Positions 25,925-36,652 of a DNA stretch of 64,000 nt are shown here, piece after piece. Location of the stretch: positions 36,642 to 100,641 of the forward strand of contig NZ_VUMT01000011.1 in the NCBI RefSeq assembly GCF_009696045.1, in the 5' to 3' direction. This DNA comes from Velocimicrobium porci (GTDB lineage Bacteria; Bacillota; Clostridia; Lachnospirales; Lachnospiraceae). The notes under the pieces were generated by a model. It made no database searches and was not told where the DNA came from. It saw nothing but the letters and a program-made list of their open reading frames with translations. Every line of letters begins with the position of its first letter. Position 1 is the stretch's first letter. Made by a program: the position numbers and the translations under genes.

Positions 25925-28900
25925 TTATACAAGCAACTGCTTTATATCCTCAATCAATTTCTTCATTCGCTCAAAAAAATCATATGGCTCTAACTTGTAT
26001 TTTTTATTTTTCCCTGCCAAGTTATAAATAAAATATGGAACTGTCTCCGGCAAAAACTTTAATGCTCCATCATATTTCTCAAGAAGTGCCGGAATCCGGT
26101 TAATATCGACATTTGCTTTGTTATACATAAAAAACTTAACCTCATAACCCCTATGGATTACCTGAACAATATATGCCTTATGGGCTAATGCCTTTATAAA
26201 TGCGATATTCAATAAATTGTTCACCGAAGATGGCAGCTCTCCAAAACGGTCCATAAGCTCTTCCTGCATATCTAAGAGTTCCTCTTCTGTTTCAATTCCT
26301 GCAATCCGCTTATACATATCCAGTTTCTGAAATTCACTTTTAATATAAGTTGGCGGAATATACGCACTCATATCAATATCAACTGTTGTTTCAAATTCCT
26401 CTGTAATGACAGTTTCTCCCTTTAACGCCTTTACTGCCTCATTTAACATTTTACAATATAAATCATATCCCACTGCCTCCATATGACCATGTTGCTTTGC
26501 ACCCAGCAGGTTCCCGGCTCCTCGAATCTCTAAATCCCGCATCGCAATCTTAAAGCCACTTCCAAGCTCTGTAAATTCTTTAATTGCCTGCAGACGTTTT
26601 TCAGCAGCCTCTTTTAACATCTTATCCCTTTTATACATAAGAAACGCATAAGCCGTACGGTTTGAACGTCCAACTCTTCCTCTAAGCTGATAAAGCTGTG
26701 ATAAGCCAAGACGGTCTGCATCTTCAATAATCATTGTATTTACATTTGATATATCAAGCCCGGTTTCTATAATCGTAGTAGATACTAATACATCAATCTC
26801 TCCATTGATAAATTCAAACATAATCTTTTCCAATTCACGTTCACTCATCTGCCCATGTGCAAAAGAAACATTGGCATCTGGCACTAAATTAGAAATCATT
26901 AATGCAACTTCATCGATATTGTTTACTCTGTTATAGACATAATAAACCTGACCGCCCCTTGCCAGTTCACGATTAATTGCCTCTCTTATTATCTCTTCAT
27001 TGTGTTCTAAAACATAAGTCTGTATCGGAATCCTGTCAACCGGAGGCTCTTCCAAAACACTCATATCACGTATTCCGACAAGACTCATATGAAGTGTTCT
27101 TGGAATCGGAGTGGCTGACAAAGTTAAAACGTCCACATCGCCTTTTAACTGCTTAATTTTTTCCTTGTGTTTTACGCCAAAACGTTGCTCTTCATCTACA
27201 ATCAATAATCCTAAATCTTTAAAGACAACGTCCTTTGACAAAACTCTGTGTGTTCCGATAATAATATCTAACTGCCCTTTTTTCAGACGCTCAATTGCTT
27301 TTTTTTGTTGCGCAGGAGTCCGAAATCTTGAAAGCATATCAACGCTAATCGGAAAATCTTTCATTCTCTGGGAAAATGTATTGTAATGCTGCTGGGCTAA
27401 AATCGTTGTAGGTACTAAAAATACAACCTGCTTCCCGTCCGACACCGCTTTAAAAGCAGCTCGAATTGCAATCTCTGTCTTACCGTAACCAACATCTCCA
27501 CAAATAAGACGATCCATAATCTTTCTGCTTTCCATGTCTTTTTTGGTAGCTTCAATTGCTGTAAGCTGGTCATCCGTTTCCTGATACGGAAACATTTCCT
27601 CAAACTCTCTTTGCCAAACTGTATCCTCACTAAACTGATAGCCTTCCTGCTGCTGTCGTTTTGCATATAATTCAACCAAATCTTTCGCAACTTCTTCCAC
27701 AGCACCACGAACTTTTTTCTTCGTATTTTTCCATTCGATTGAATTTAACTTATTCAATTTTGGTTTTTTTGCTTCCGCACTTGCATATTTTTGTAGCACT
27801 TCAAGACCTGTTGCAAGTACATACAACACGCCTCCTTTTGCATACTCAATCTTTACATAATCTTTTGTAACCTGATCAACTTCAATTTTCTCAATTCCGC
27901 GATAGATTCCAAGACCATGATTTTCATGCACAACATAATCTCCTACATTCAAATCGGTAAAGCTCTGAACCTTTGTCCCCTCATAAGTTGTCTTCTTCTT
28001 TCGTTTTTTCTTTTTTTCTGCTCCAAAAATATCACTTTCTGAAATAAAAACAAACTTAATGAGCGGATAGTCAAAACCACGGTGAAGTTGTCCATAAGTG
28101 ACCATTATCTCACCACTTTGCAATTCTTTTTCCAAGTCTTCACTATAATAAGAGTTTAAGTCATACTCTCTTAAATTTTCACTTAGACGTCTTGCCCTTG
28201 TTCTGGAACCTGAAATTAAAAGAATCCGGTATCCTCTTTTTTTCCATTCTTCAATGTCTTTTACAAGAATCTCAAAATTATTGTTATATGGATTTACGGA
28301 TTTTACCATGAAATCACACTTTGTCTTTGCCACAAAGTCCTTTAACTTATAATCCATCATACTCATCAAAACAAGACGTTTGCTGTTTAATTTTGCAAAT
28401 AATTCCTTATGCTCATGAATAACTTCAACCTGTCCCGGCAAAATATATCCCTTTTCAATACGTCCTGCCATGCTCTCTCTAAACTCTAATTCAACAGCCT
28501 CCGCATGCTCTTTTACTCTGCTCGGTTCATCAAGAAAAAAGACCGCATTATCCTTTGTAAAATAATCGAAAAAGCTTACTGTTTTATCATAAAAGTAACG
28601 GATATAGCTCTCCATTCCCATTGAGCCGCTATAAATATCCATTGTTTCCTTAAACTCCTCTATAATCCCTTTAATACGCCGTATCTCATCAAGCTTTTTC
28701 TGTTCTCTTAACTGGACAATATAAGTCTCTTTATCCTTTTCAATCCGTTTTAACCCTTCTATTACAGTATCTTCATCCATAATAATTTCAGAAGCAGGAT
28801 AAATCATTAACTCCGAAACCTGTTCAATGGAACGCTGGCTTTCAACGTCAAAGGAACGTATCGTATCAACCTCATCGTCCCATAATTCAATTCGATAAGG

Positions 28901-29470
28901 ACATTCCTCTGTCAAAGGAAAAATGTCTATAATACCTCCACGTACTGCAAATTCTCCCGGTCCTTCGACTTGTCCTGTCCGTTCATAACCTAATCGAACC
29001 ATTTGACCTTTTAATTTATCTAAATCTAAAATATCCGCTTCTTTTATATGAATTCTTTTTTCCTTCATAAAGTTTAGCGGAAGGACACGATCCATTCCAC
29101 CCGCAATTGTCATAATTATGGTTGCAGGTTCACCTTCCATTAAACGTTTTAAAATTCGAAGCCGTTCTCTTATTATCGCATTTCCATGAATATCAGCACT
29201 ATAAAAAATAACATCTTTCGAAGGATACAAGTAAACATTTTTATCATAAAGCTTATAATCTTCGTATATTTCTTTCGCTTTTAAATCATTATGGGTGATA
29301 ATAATCCGATAAGGATACGAATTACTCATACCATAAATCAAATGACATTTTTGTGAGTCAATACACCCCGTAATGTGTACAGGAGTGTTCCCAATATCCA
29401 CATTCTTTTGTGCTTCATTAAATTCATTTAATTCTCTTAATGGGGCTAAAAAAGTGTTCAAATTCTCCAC
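25925..29470 (-). CDS. mfd: Transcription-repair coupling factor Mfd
   Basis: A full-length 1181-residue protein. UvrB-like N-terminal modules (residues 1-350) precede the RNA polymerase interaction domain (about 490-580, NVGDYVVHENHGLGIYRGIE). The RecG-like translocase has Walker A GDVGYGKT near 657, DEEQRFG near 757 and SATPIPRT. The TRG motif region and a C-terminal regulatory domain follow. It removes RNA polymerase stalled at DNA damage and recruits UvrA. It follows pth by a 6-base gap on the minus strand, as in Bacillus, so the two are cotranscribed. Confidence 0.97.
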   Translation of the reverse strand: MENLNTFLAPLRELNEFNEAQKNVDIGNTPVHITGCIDSQKCHLIYGMSNSYPYRIIITHNDLKAKEIYEDYKLYDKNVYLYPSKDVIFYSADIHGNAIIRERLRILKRLMEGEPATIIMTIAGGMDRVLPLNFMKEKRIHIKEADILDLDKLKGQMVRLGYERTGQVEGPGEFAVRGGIIDIFPLTEECPYRIELWDDEVDTIRSFDVESQRSIEQVSELMIYPASEIIMDEDTVIEGLKRIEKDKETYIVQLREQKKLDEIRRIKGIIEEFKETMDIYSGSMGMESYIRYFYDKTVSFFDYFTKDNAVFFLDEPSRVKEHAEAVELEFRESMAGRIEKGYILPGQVEVIHEHKELFAKLNSKRLVLMSMMDYKLKDFVAKTKCDFMVKSVNPYNNNFEILVKDIEEWKKRGYRILLISGSRTRARRLSENLREYDLNSYYSEDLEKELQSGEIMVTYGQLHRGFDYPLIKFVFISESDIFGAEKKKKRKKKTTYEGTKVQSFTDLNVGDYVVHENHGLGIYRGIEKIEVDQVTKDYVKIEYAKGGVLYVLATGLEVLQKYASAEAKKPKLNKLNSIEWKNTKKKVRGAVEEVAKDLVELYAKRQQQEGYQFSEDTVWQREFEEMFPYQETDDQLTAIEATKKDMESRKIMDRLICGDVGYGKTEIAIRAAFKAVSDGKQVVFLVPTTILAQQHYNTFSQRMKDFPISVDMLSRFRTPAQQKKAIERLKKGQLDIIIGTHRVLSKDVVFKDLGLLIVDEEQRFGVKHKEKIKQLKGDVDVLTLSATPIPRTLHMSLVGIRDMSVLEEPPVDRIPIQTYVLEHNEEIIREAINRELARGGQVYYVYNRVNNIDEVALMISNLVPDANVSFAHGQMSERELEKIMFEFINGEIDVLVSTTIIETGLDISNVNTMIIEDADRLGLSQLYQLRGRVGRSNRTAYAFLMYKRDKMLKEAAEKRLQAIKEFTELGSGFKIAMRDLEIRGAGNLLGAKQHGHMEAVGYDLYCKMLNEAVKALKGETVITEEFETTVDIDMSAYIPPTYIKSEFQKLDMYKRIAGIETEEELLDMQEELMDRFGELPSSVNNLLNIAFIKALAHKAYIVQVIHRGYEVKFFMYNKANVDINRIPALLEKYDGALKFLPETVPYFIYNLAGKNKKYKLEPYDFFERMKKLIEDIKQLLV

Positions 29471-29476
29471 TCCTCA

Positions 29477-30058
29477 CTATTCTTTGTCAAAATTTATTTT
29501 CTTGTTAAATTCATTCATTGCTGCTTCGATTCCATCAGACATAATTGTCTTACAAGCCTGGGAGGCACGCTTTAGTCCCTCTCTTACAAGTGGTTCTTCT
29601 TCTCTTGGAAAACGTCCTAACACATAGTCAGCCAAATCCCAGCCCTTCGGTTTGTCCCCTACACCAACACGAACCCTTTGAAATTCCTGTGTTCCCAAAT
29701 GAGAAATTATACTTTTAATTCCATTATGACCACCTGCGCTTCCTTTTGGTCGAACCCTCAACTGCCCTACATCCAGGCTAATGTCATCGTAAACAATAAT
29801 TAATTCATCCAGCCCGATTTTATAATAATCAACCAGTTCCCGAACACTTTCACCGCTCAGATTCATATAAGTCTGAGGCTGTGCCAAAATAACTTTTTGT
29901 CCTTCTATATATCCTTTTCCACAAATGGCTTTATGTTTTTTTAAGTCTAATGGTATATTATAATCATCCGAAATTCTCGTTATGACATCAAATCCAATAT
30001 TATGTCTTGTCCCGGCATACTGTTCTGTCGGATTTCCTAAACCTACAATGATATACAT
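29477..30058 (-). CDS. pth: Peptidyl-tRNA hydrolase
   Basis: The protein has 193 residues. It has the N-terminal IVGLGNPTEQYAGTRHNIGF motif with catalytic His 19, conserved QPQTYMNLSGESV with the substrate-binding Asn, and KGSAGGHNGIKSII. It frees tRNA from peptidyl-tRNA dropped by ribosomes. The order pth-mfd matches Bacillus spoVC-mfd. Confidence 0.96.
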   Translation of the reverse strand: MYIIVGLGNPTEQYAGTRHNIGFDVITRISDDYNIPLDLKKHKAICGKGYIEGQKVILAQPQTYMNLSGESVRELVDYYKIGLDELIIVYDDISLDVGQLRVRPKGSAGGHNGIKSIISHLGTQEFQRVRVGVGDKPKGWDLADYVLGRFPREEEPLVREGLKRASQACKTIMSDGIEAAMNEFNKKINFDKE

Positions 30059-30236
30059 ATTAATTTTCCTTCCATTTCAAATTAATTTTTCCTGTTTTAT
30101 TATACTTTTTTCCGAAATCTTGTGCAATAACTAAAAAATCATAAAATATCAAATCTATAAATACTACTTGCCTTAAAATATGTTATAATGTAAACTATAT
30201 TAGTTAAGTTAATTGATGGTAAAAGGCGGTTATCCA

Positions 30237-31865
30237 ATGAAGAATAAAAGTAAAAACAATATTTTAATACAGGCTACTGTCCTTACAGTTGCGGGTATCT
30301 TAGTCCGAATTATTGGAATATTATATAGAAGTCCTCTAACTAGTATCATCAGTGATGAGGGTAATGGAATCTACAGTTCTGCTTACAACATTTACACAAT
30401 GATACTGCTTATTTCATCTTATAGTATTCCATCCGCAATTTCAAAGGTAATTTCATCACGATTAGCACTTCATCAATATAAAAATGCTCACCGTGTTTTT
30501 CAATGTTCACTTATTTATGTCGTTGTCGTCGGCAGCTTAGCAAGTTTATTTACATTTGTATGTGCACCATTTTTAGTAAGCTCAAATGCTGTTATTCCTT
30601 TAAGAATTCTTGCACCAACAATCTTTTTCTCCGGATTGCTAGGTGCCTTCCGGGGATACTTTCAAGCTTACAATTCAATGGTCCAGACATCTATCTCTCA
30701 GATACTTGAACAGCTAATCAATGCAATTGTCAGCATTACTGCCGCTTATTACTTTACAAGACCACTTGCGAATACTTCAAAAGAATCACTGATTCCATTA
30801 TATGGTGCTTCCGGAAGTGCCTTAGGAACAATATCCGGTGTTCTTGTCGCATTGCTTTTTATATTATTTGTATACCATTTAAACCATAATTTTTTTAAAC
30901 ATAGAATAGATAAGGACATAAAATCCGTCCCTGAATCTTATTCGAAAATATTTAAGACAACCATATTACTTGTTACACCTGTAATATTCAGTACATTTAT
31001 TTATAATATAACTCCTACCTTGGACATGAAGTTTTATTATAAAATATCCATGGATGTAAAACATTTAACCCAGTCTGTAACAACTTCCAATTATGGTATT
31101 TTTGCCGGAAAATATACTGTTATTATGAATATTCCAATCGCATTTGCTTCTGCTATGTCTTCTGCCATGATTCCAAGTATCTCAGCAAGTTTCGCAAAAG
31201 ATGACATCGAAGAAACAAAAGCAAAAATTTCACAATCCATACGCTCTACAATGATTATTGCATTTCCATGTGCCGTTGGAATGTCTGTATTAGCTTACCC
31301 AATTGTTTCTTTACTATTTCCACAAAAAGAATCCATTGATATGGCAAGCTCTTTATTAAGATATGGTGGAATCAGCGTTATTTTTTATTCCCTTTCAACA
31401 TTAACAAATGCCGTACTTCAAGGAATTGGAAAAGTAAATATTCCGGTGAAAAACGCAATTGTTGCTTTAATCATCCATTTAGCAGTACTAATACCCCTTC
31501 TAAATTATACAGATTTAGATTTATATGCTTTATTATTAGGAACAATACTTTATTCTTTAATTATGTGCATTTTAAATGGGCTCTCCGTTAAGAAATGTCT
31601 TGGTTACGTACAGGATATTCAAAAAACTTTTCTGATACCGGGCGTTGCTTCTGTTATTATGGGAATTGGTACTTGGGCTTCTTACTATGTAACTCATTTG
31701 CTCTTAAAAAGCAATATACTAAGCTTATGCGTTTCGATTCCATTATCGGCAGTTTTATACTTCTGTATTGTTCTGCTTTTAAAGGGCGTAACCGAGGAAG
31801 AATTAAAAACCTTCCCAAAAGGCACTCTTCTAATTCGTATCGCAAAAAAAGCACATTTAATGTAA
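30237..31865 (+). CDS. SpoVB/YabM-like polysaccharide or lipid II flippase (MOP superfamily)
   Basis: About 542 residues and some 14 membrane helices. The N-terminal half has the MOP pattern TVAGILVRIIGILYRSPLTSI and SSYSIPSAISKVISSRLA, typical of the SpoVB/YabM group; conserved LLGAFRGYFQAYNSM lies near residue 145. These proteins flip undecaprenyl-linked sugars or lipid II and some are needed for spore cortex. The start ATG 30237 follows AAAGGCGG by 7 bases, whereas ATG/TTG sites at 30213 lack spacing. In Bacillus yabM lies between spoVT and yabN. Here it is divergent from pth and convergent with spoVG. Confidence 0.85.
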   Translation: MKNKSKNNILIQATVLTVAGILVRIIGILYRSPLTSIISDEGNGIYSSAYNIYTMILLISSYSIPSAISKVISSRLALHQYKNAHRVFQCSLIYVVVVGSLASLFTFVCAPFLVSSNAVIPLRILAPTIFFSGLLGAFRGYFQAYNSMVQTSISQILEQLINAIVSITAAYYFTRPLANTSKESLIPLYGASGSALGTISGVLVALLFILFVYHLNHNFFKHRIDKDIKSVPESYSKIFKTTILLVTPVIFSTFIYNITPTLDMKFYYKISMDVKHLTQSVTTSNYGIFAGKYTVIMNIPIAFASAMSSAMIPSISASFAKDDIEETKAKISQSIRSTMIIAFPCAVGMSVLAYPIVSLLFPQKESIDMASSLLRYGGISVIFYSLSTLTNAVLQGIGKVNIPVKNAIVALIIHLAVLIPLLNYTDLDLYALLLGTILYSLIMCILNGLSVKKCLGYVQDIQKTFLIPGVASVIMGIGTWASYYVTHLLLKSNILSLCVSIPLSAVLYFCIVLLLKGVTEEELKTFPKGTLLIRIAKKAHLM

Positions 31866-31877
31866 TTTTCGTAATCC

Positions 31878-31932
31878 AAAAAGAGCTACCGCAAAATATT
31901 ATATTACTTATACTTTGCAGTAGCCCTTTTTT
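31878..31932. terminator. Bidirectional terminator between the flippase gene and spoVG
   Basis: AAAAAGAGCTACCGCAAA pairs with TTTGCAGTAGCCCTTTTT with two mismatches. It lies between converging genes and has A and T tracts on its two sides. Confidence 0.85.
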
Positions 31933-31961
31933 CAATTGCTTCTATTTAGCAAATCAAATTC

Positions 31962-32240
31962 CTATTCTTCCTGTTCCTGCTTCTCCTCCAATGCCTTCTC
32001 ATAATATTCCAAAATAGTCTTTTGAATTTGTTCTCTTGTTTCAGAATTAATTGGATGAGCAATATCACGATACTCACCATCACCAGCACGTCTGCTAGGC
32101 ATTGCTATGAACAATCCCTTGTCACCTTCAATTACCTTAATATCATGAACTACAAATACATCATCAAATGTAATTGAAACGACTGCCTTCATTTTTCCTT
32201 CTTTGGTTACTTTTCTGACTCTCACATCTGTGATCTGCAT
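31962..32240 (-). CDS. spoVG: SpoVG, septation/RNA-binding regulator
   Basis: A 92-residue SpoVG protein: [40 protein letters not shown] and the basic motif [16 protein letters not shown]. Family members bind nucleic acids, affect sporulation septation and in pathogens act as post-transcriptional regulators. The acidic tail EEKQEQEE is common. It lies downstream of glgC-glgD, in the place where Bacillus has spoVG next to glmU. Confidence 0.96.
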   Translation of the reverse strand: MQITDVRVRKVTKEGKMKAVVSITFDDVFVVHDIKVIEGDKGLFIAMPSRRAGDGEYRDIAHPINSETREQIQKTILEYYEKALEEKQEQEE

Positions 32241-32312
32241 TTCGCATAAACCCCCTTGTCTGTCTTCTACATTGTCTGCCTATTACATCATGTTTTTTCA
32301 TTCTGGTCACAA

Positions 32313-33434
32313 TTACAACACATATCTTTCATTTTTTTCAACAACAACTTTAATATTATTCGGTTCCCCGATATAAGTTGTATTCGCACGTATCGTATCT
32401 CTACTTTCTACGATACAGTTTTCAATATGCGTATTGTCACCTATGTAAACATCATTCAATATAATTGAATTCTTAATCACACAGTTATTTCCAATATAGA
32501 CTTCACGGAACAATACAGAATTTTCTACCTGACCATTAATAATACATCCACTGGAAACTAAACTGTTTTTCACACTCGCTCCGGCATTATACTTTGCAGG
32601 AGGCAAATCAAGTACTTTCGAATATACATCCGGATACTGATTGAAGAAATAATCCCTTACTTCTTTCTTCAAGAAATCCATATTGGTTCTATAATACGAA
32701 TCAACAGATGCAATATTACTCCAGTAAGTTTTCAATTCATATGCATAAATTTTTTTCAAAGAACGATAACGAATTAAAATATCCCTTACAAAATCAAATC
32801 GCTCCTCCTGCATACTTTTTTCTATCAGTTCAATCAACTGTCTTCTTCGAATAACATAGATACCAGTCGATATTACCTCGTTATTCGTCACAATTGGCTT
32901 CTCTTCAAATTCGATAATTCTTCCATCACTATTTGTCACTACCGTTCCAAACCTGCTTGGATCTTCTCCCTGTGGCAGTTTTGTTGTAACAACTGTAATA
33001 TCTGCTCTTTTTGCAATATGGTAACTTAATATATCATTAAAGTCCATTTTATAAACGCAATCACCAGATGCAATTACAACATAAGGTTCATGACTATTTT
33101 TCAAAAAGTCAAGATTCTGTGCAAGCGCATCTGCTGTTCCACGATACCAAAAACCATTGTCGGCTGTAATCGTCGGTGTAAACACAAATAAACCGCCCTG
33201 CTTTCTTCCAAAATCCCACCATTTTGAAGAATTCAAGTGTTCATTTAATGATTTCGCATTATATTGTGTAAATACCGCAACTTTTTGAATATGAGAGTTT
33301 GACATACTGCTAAGTACAAAGTCAATTCCACGAAAACCACCTGCAACCGGCATAGCCGCAGTTGCTCTCTTTTTTGCTAAATCTCCCATCCGATTACTGT
33401 TTCCGCCTGCCAACACAATTCCTATTGCTCTCAT
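32313..33434 (-). CDS. glgD: Glucose-1-phosphate adenylyltransferase subunit GlgD
   Basis: The protein has 373 residues. The nucleotidyltransferase N-terminal domain has a divergent motif ([20 protein letters not shown]), lacking the strict catalytic pattern of GlgC, and a C-terminal left-handed beta-helix ([20 protein letters not shown]). In Bacillus and Clostridia GlgD is a mostly regulatory partner that forms a heterotetramer with GlgC for ADP-glucose and glycogen synthesis. Its start overlaps the glgC stop by 4 bases, so the two are coupled. Confidence 0.95.
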   Translation of the reverse strand: MRAIGIVLAGGNSNRMGDLAKKRATAAMPVAGGFRGIDFVLSSMSNSHIQKVAVFTQYNAKSLNEHLNSSKWWDFGRKQGGLFVFTPTITADNGFWYRGTADALAQNLDFLKNSHEPYVVIASGDCVYKMDFNDILSYHIAKRADITVVTTKLPQGEDPSRFGTVVTNSDGRIIEFEEKPIVTNNEVISTGIYVIRRRQLIELIEKSMQEERFDFVRDILIRYRSLKKIYAYELKTYWSNIASVDSYYRTNMDFLKKEVRDYFFNQYPDVYSKVLDLPPAKYNAGASVKNSLVSSGCIINGQVENSVLFREVYIGNNCVIKNSIILNDVYIGDNTHIENCIVESRDTIRANTTYIGEPNNIKVVVEKNERYVL

Positions 33435-34705
33435 AATCTGTCACCCGCCTTACTTATAGTTTCACCGCTTTCTAATATACCATTTGGATAATCCGATAGT
33501 TCTGTTACTCCCGAGATTGCTGTATTCTTGCCTATCTTTACTCCGTCCGGAATCATGGACCGTTCTCCAATTGTCACTAAGCCAAACTCATAGATATCCG
33601 GCTTTAATTTATTCGGAACTTCCTCTCCTATGCCTAATACACAATCTTTACCGATTACTACATTTTCAGCAACAATTGACTTGTCCACAACCGTTCTGTC
33701 CCCAATTGTGGCATTATTCATTATAATTGAGTTTCGGATAACAGCACCTTCTCCGATTGTAACCCCTGATCCAATCACTGAATTATGTACTTCTCCATAA
33801 ATTTCGGATTCCTCTCCGATAATTGCACGATCTATCACTGAACTTGAGGAAATATATTGTGGTGGAATTTTGTCACTTTTTGTATATATTTTCCAGAATT
33901 CTTCATATAAATTAAATTCCGGAACAATATCAATTAGTTCCATATTAGACTCCCAATAGGAACCTAAAGTTCCAACATCTTTCCAATAACCATTATATTC
34001 ATAGGCAAATACACGATCCCCTCTTTCATGACAATAAGGAATAATATGCTTGCCAAAATCACAAGATGGTTGATCTTTTAATGTAATCAACGCTTCCTTT
34101 AATACTGGCCAAGAGAAAATATAAATCCCCATCGAAGCTAAATTACTTCTAGGGTTGGCAGGTTTTTCTTCAAATTCTAAAATTCTTCGATTTTCATCCG
34201 TAATCACTACACCAAAACGACTTGCCTCTTCCATAGGAACTGGAATTGTAGCCAATGTTACATCTGCTTTATTTGCCTTATGGAATTTCAGCATGACTTC
34301 ATAATCCATCTTATAAATATGGTCACCGCCTAATATCAACACATAGTCCGGATTATAATATTCCATATACTCCATATTCTGATAGATAGCATTCGCTGTT
34401 CCTGTATACCATTGGCTGTCTGTACTTCGCTCATATGGAGGAAGAATCGAAACACCACCAATATTACGATCCAAATCCCAAGGAATTCCTATTCCAATAT
34501 GTGTATTCAGTCGAAGTGGCTGGTATTGTGTTAATACCCCTACTGTATCAACACCAGAGTTAATACAATTACTCAATGCAAAATCAATAATTCTATACTT
34601 TCCACCAAATGCTACTGCTGGTTTTGCAATCTGAGAAGTTAAAACCCCCAGTCTGGAACCCTGACCTCCAGCAAGAAGCATCGCAATCATCTCTTTTTTT
34701 ATCAT
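33431..34705 (-). CDS. glgC: Glucose-1-phosphate adenylyltransferase catalytic subunit GlgC
   Basis: The protein has 424 residues from ATG 34705, 7 bases after AGGAGG; the ATG at 34723 has no site. Catalytic motif is [20 protein letters not shown], with the ADP-glucose site AIYQNMEYM and [12 protein letters not shown] (metal Asp) near residue 130, then [13 protein letters not shown]-terminal beta-helix follows. It makes ADP-glucose from ATP and glucose 1-phosphate, the committed step of glycogen synthesis. No glgA or glgB is in the window; a GH13 enzyme at 6604 may act on the product. Confidence 0.97.
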   Translation of the reverse strand: MIKKEMIAMLLAGGQGSRLGVLTSQIAKPAVAFGGKYRIIDFALSNCINSGVDTVGVLTQYQPLRLNTHIGIGIPWDLDRNIGGVSILPPYERSTDSQWYTGTANAIYQNMEYMEYYNPDYVLILGGDHIYKMDYEVMLKFHKANKADVTLATIPVPMEEASRFGVVITDENRRILEFEEKPANPRSNLASMGIYIFSWPVLKEALITLKDQPSCDFGKHIIPYCHERGDRVFAYEYNGYWKDVGTLGSYWESNMELIDIVPEFNLYEEFWKIYTKSDKIPPQYISSSSVIDRAIIGEESEIYGEVHNSVIGSGVTIGEGAVIRNSIIMNNATIGDRTVVDKSIVAENVVIGKDCVLGIGEEVPNKLKPDIYEFGLVTIGERSMIPDGVKIGKNTAISGVTELSDYPNGILESGETISKAGDRL

Positions 34706-34931
34706 GCAATCTCCTCCTGTCAATTTAATAACTTAATTATACCATCCTTTCTAGTAAAATGGAATTGTTTTTGCTGATTTTTTTTCAAATTTCTTTTCTT
34801 TTTTTGACAATTCATTCAAAATCGATATTTTTTCAAAGAACCCAACATTTTCCGCAAAATTATGACAACTCGTCTATCTCTTCCATTGAATATTCACTAT
34901 CATAAATAAAAGGAGTTTTTAAATTTATTAT

Positions 34932-34959
34932 TTGTTTTTTTCATAGAAATGGTTATAAT
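34932..34959 (+). promoter_or_regulatory. Likely murC promoter
   Basis: TTGTTT (34932-34937), a 16-base spacer and TATAAT (34954-34959), about 35 bases before the murC start. The rest of the 280-base gap between glgC and murC shows nothing else clear. Confidence 0.6.
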
Positions 34960-34995
34960 AACAATATAAAACAATGATAGGATGTGTCTTTTAAT

Positions 34996-36378
34996 ATGTA
35001 TAAAATCGATTTTAATAAACCAATTCACGTACATTTTATGGGTATTGGCGGAATTAGCATGAGCGGTTTTGCTGAACTGTTACATACAATGGGTTTTACA
35101 ATTACCGGCTCTGATTCCAAAGAAACCAAAATTACAAAACATTTAGAAAGTCTTGGTATTTCTATAATATACGAACAAGCAGCATCAAATATTACAAAAG
35201 ATATTGATCTTGTTGTATATACAGCCGCAATTCATCCGGACAACGAAGAATATGCCGCATGTGTAAGTATGGGTATTCCTATGATGGATCGTGCCGAAAT
35301 GGTTGGTCAGGTAATGAAAAACTATAAATCCGCAATTGCTGTGTCGGGTACACATGGAAAAACCACAACAACATCTATGATTTCCCATATCATGCTTGCT
35401 GCCAACCTAGATCCAACGATTTCTGTCGGAGGAATTTTAAAGGCAATTGATGGTAATATAAGAATTGGTAAATCCGATAATTTCATTACTGAAGCCTGCG
35501 AATATACAAATAGCTTTTTAAAATTCAATCCAACAATTGGTATTATTCTTAATATTGAAGCAGAGCATTTAGACTTTTTCAAAGATTTAAACGATATCCG
35601 CAATTCATTCCACAAGTTTGCAGAACGGCTACCAGAATCTGGTCTATTAGTGATTAATGGTTCCATTTCGAATTATTCAGAAATTACAGACGGACTTTCT
35701 TGTCAGGTTGTTACTTATAGCATTGATAATCCAAGCTGTAACATCTATGCTGATAATATTTCCTTTAATGAAAAAGGATTCGGCAGTTTTGACCTTATTG
35801 TAAATAAAGAAAATAAAGGTCGTATCGAGCTAAATGTCGTAGGAATTCATAATATCTCCAACGCATTAGCAGCCATTGCGGTTGGGCTTAATTTCCATAT
35901 TTCAATCGAAACAATCCAAAATGGGCTTTCCGGCTTTTTTGGAACCGACCGTCGTTTTCAATATAAAGGAACAATCGGCGGAGTAACTATCATCGATGAC
36001 TATGCACACCATCCAACTGAAATTGCAGCAACGTTGTCTTCTGTAAAGAACATCTCCTGCAAAACTACCTGGTGTGTATTTCAGCCACATACTTATTCAA
36101 GAACAAAAGCATTTTTAAAAGATTTCGCAAAAGCTTTATCTCTAGCCGATAAAATTGTTTTAGCAGATATCTATGCTGCAAGGGAAACAGACACTGGAGA
36201 GATTTCCTCTTTAGACCTAAAACGTGAATTAGAAACATTAGGAAAAGAAGTATACTATTTTCCTTCTTTTGACGAAATTGAAAACTTTTTATTAGAAAAT
36301 TGTATTAACGGTGATTTGTTGATAACTATGGGTGCAGGAGATATTGTAGCTGTAGGAGAATCCCTGCTTGGGAACTAA
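34996..36378 (+). CDS. murC: UDP-N-acetylmuramate-L-alanine ligase
   Basis: The protein has 460 residues from ATG 34996, which fits the family start MYKIDFNKPIHVHF; GTG 34984 is an alternative. The N-terminal Rossmann domain (MGIGGISMSGFAELL) is followed by the ATP site SGTHGKTTTTSM, conserved EACEY and HNISNALAAIAV. The C-terminal domain has DDYAHHPTEI and FQPHTYSRTKAF. It adds the first amino acid, L-Ala, to the peptidoglycan precursor in the cytoplasm. It ends at a terminator built into DnaA-like repeats. Confidence 0.96.
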   Translation: MYKIDFNKPIHVHFMGIGGISMSGFAELLHTMGFTITGSDSKETKITKHLESLGISIIYEQAASNITKDIDLVVYTAAIHPDNEEYAACVSMGIPMMDRAEMVGQVMKNYKSAIAVSGTHGKTTTTSMISHIMLAANLDPTISVGGILKAIDGNIRIGKSDNFITEACEYTNSFLKFNPTIGIILNIEAEHLDFFKDLNDIRNSFHKFAERLPESGLLVINGSISNYSEITDGLSCQVVTYSIDNPSCNIYADNISFNEKGFGSFDLIVNKENKGRIELNVVGIHNISNALAAIAVGLNFHISIETIQNGLSGFFGTDRRFQYKGTIGGVTIIDDYAHHPTEIAATLSSVKNISCKTTWCVFQPHTYSRTKAFLKDFAKALSLADKIVLADIYAARETDTGEISSLDLKRELETLGKEVYYFPSFDEIENFLLENCINGDLLITMGAGDIVAVGESLLGN

Positions 36379-36549
36379 TTATCCACACTATCCACATTCT
36401 TATCCACTTTTTATTTTGATAAGAATGTGGATTTTTTCTATTTTTTCCCTCTTAATATAACTTTGCTTGTCCCTACAATATCAAGGTTTTCCATTCCTAT
36501 CCGCTTAGTTATCCACATTATCCACATTTTTTCAATTTTTTGTTGATAA
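36379..36549. promoter_or_regulatory. Cluster of DnaA-box sequences upstream of the dnaD-like gene
   Basis: Three perfect TTATCCACA sites lie at 36379-36387, 36509-36517 and 36518-36526, the last two in direct tandem. One-mismatch sites are CTATCCACA (36388-36396), TTATCCACT (36400-36408) and, on the minus strand, TTATCAACA (36541-36549). Such density is not expected by chance even in AT-rich DNA. It could be a DnaA-controlled promoter for the replication genes that follow, a DnaA-titrating site, or an origin part. No dnaA or dnaN is nearby, so origin status is not supported. Confidence 0.7.
36390..36437 (+). terminator. murC terminator
   Basis: ATCCACATTCTTATC (36390-36404) pairs exactly with GATAAGAATGTGGAT (36418-36432) and is followed by TTTTTT. 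The arms coincide with degenerate DnaA boxes. Confidence 0.85.
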
Positions 36550-36572
36550 CTCTCACTTACTAAATCTTCTAT

Positions 36573-36600
36573 TTGCAGAAAAATTTTTCTGTGTTATACT
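36573..36600 (+). promoter_or_regulatory. Promoter of the dnaD-like/dnaC-like genes
   Basis: TTGCAG (36573-36578), a 16-base spacer and TATACT (36595-36600). It lies 24 bases after the last DnaA-like box, well placed for DnaA control. Confidence 0.65.
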
Positions 36601-36652
36601 AGGAATCTAGTAGAATGTAACAATGAACGGATTAGAAATGAGTGAGGTTATT

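Noticed and set aside
36379..36549. Chromosome origin (oriC)
   Set aside because: No dnaA, dnaN, recF, gyrB or rpmH nearby; the DnaA boxes can be explained by regulation of the following genes.
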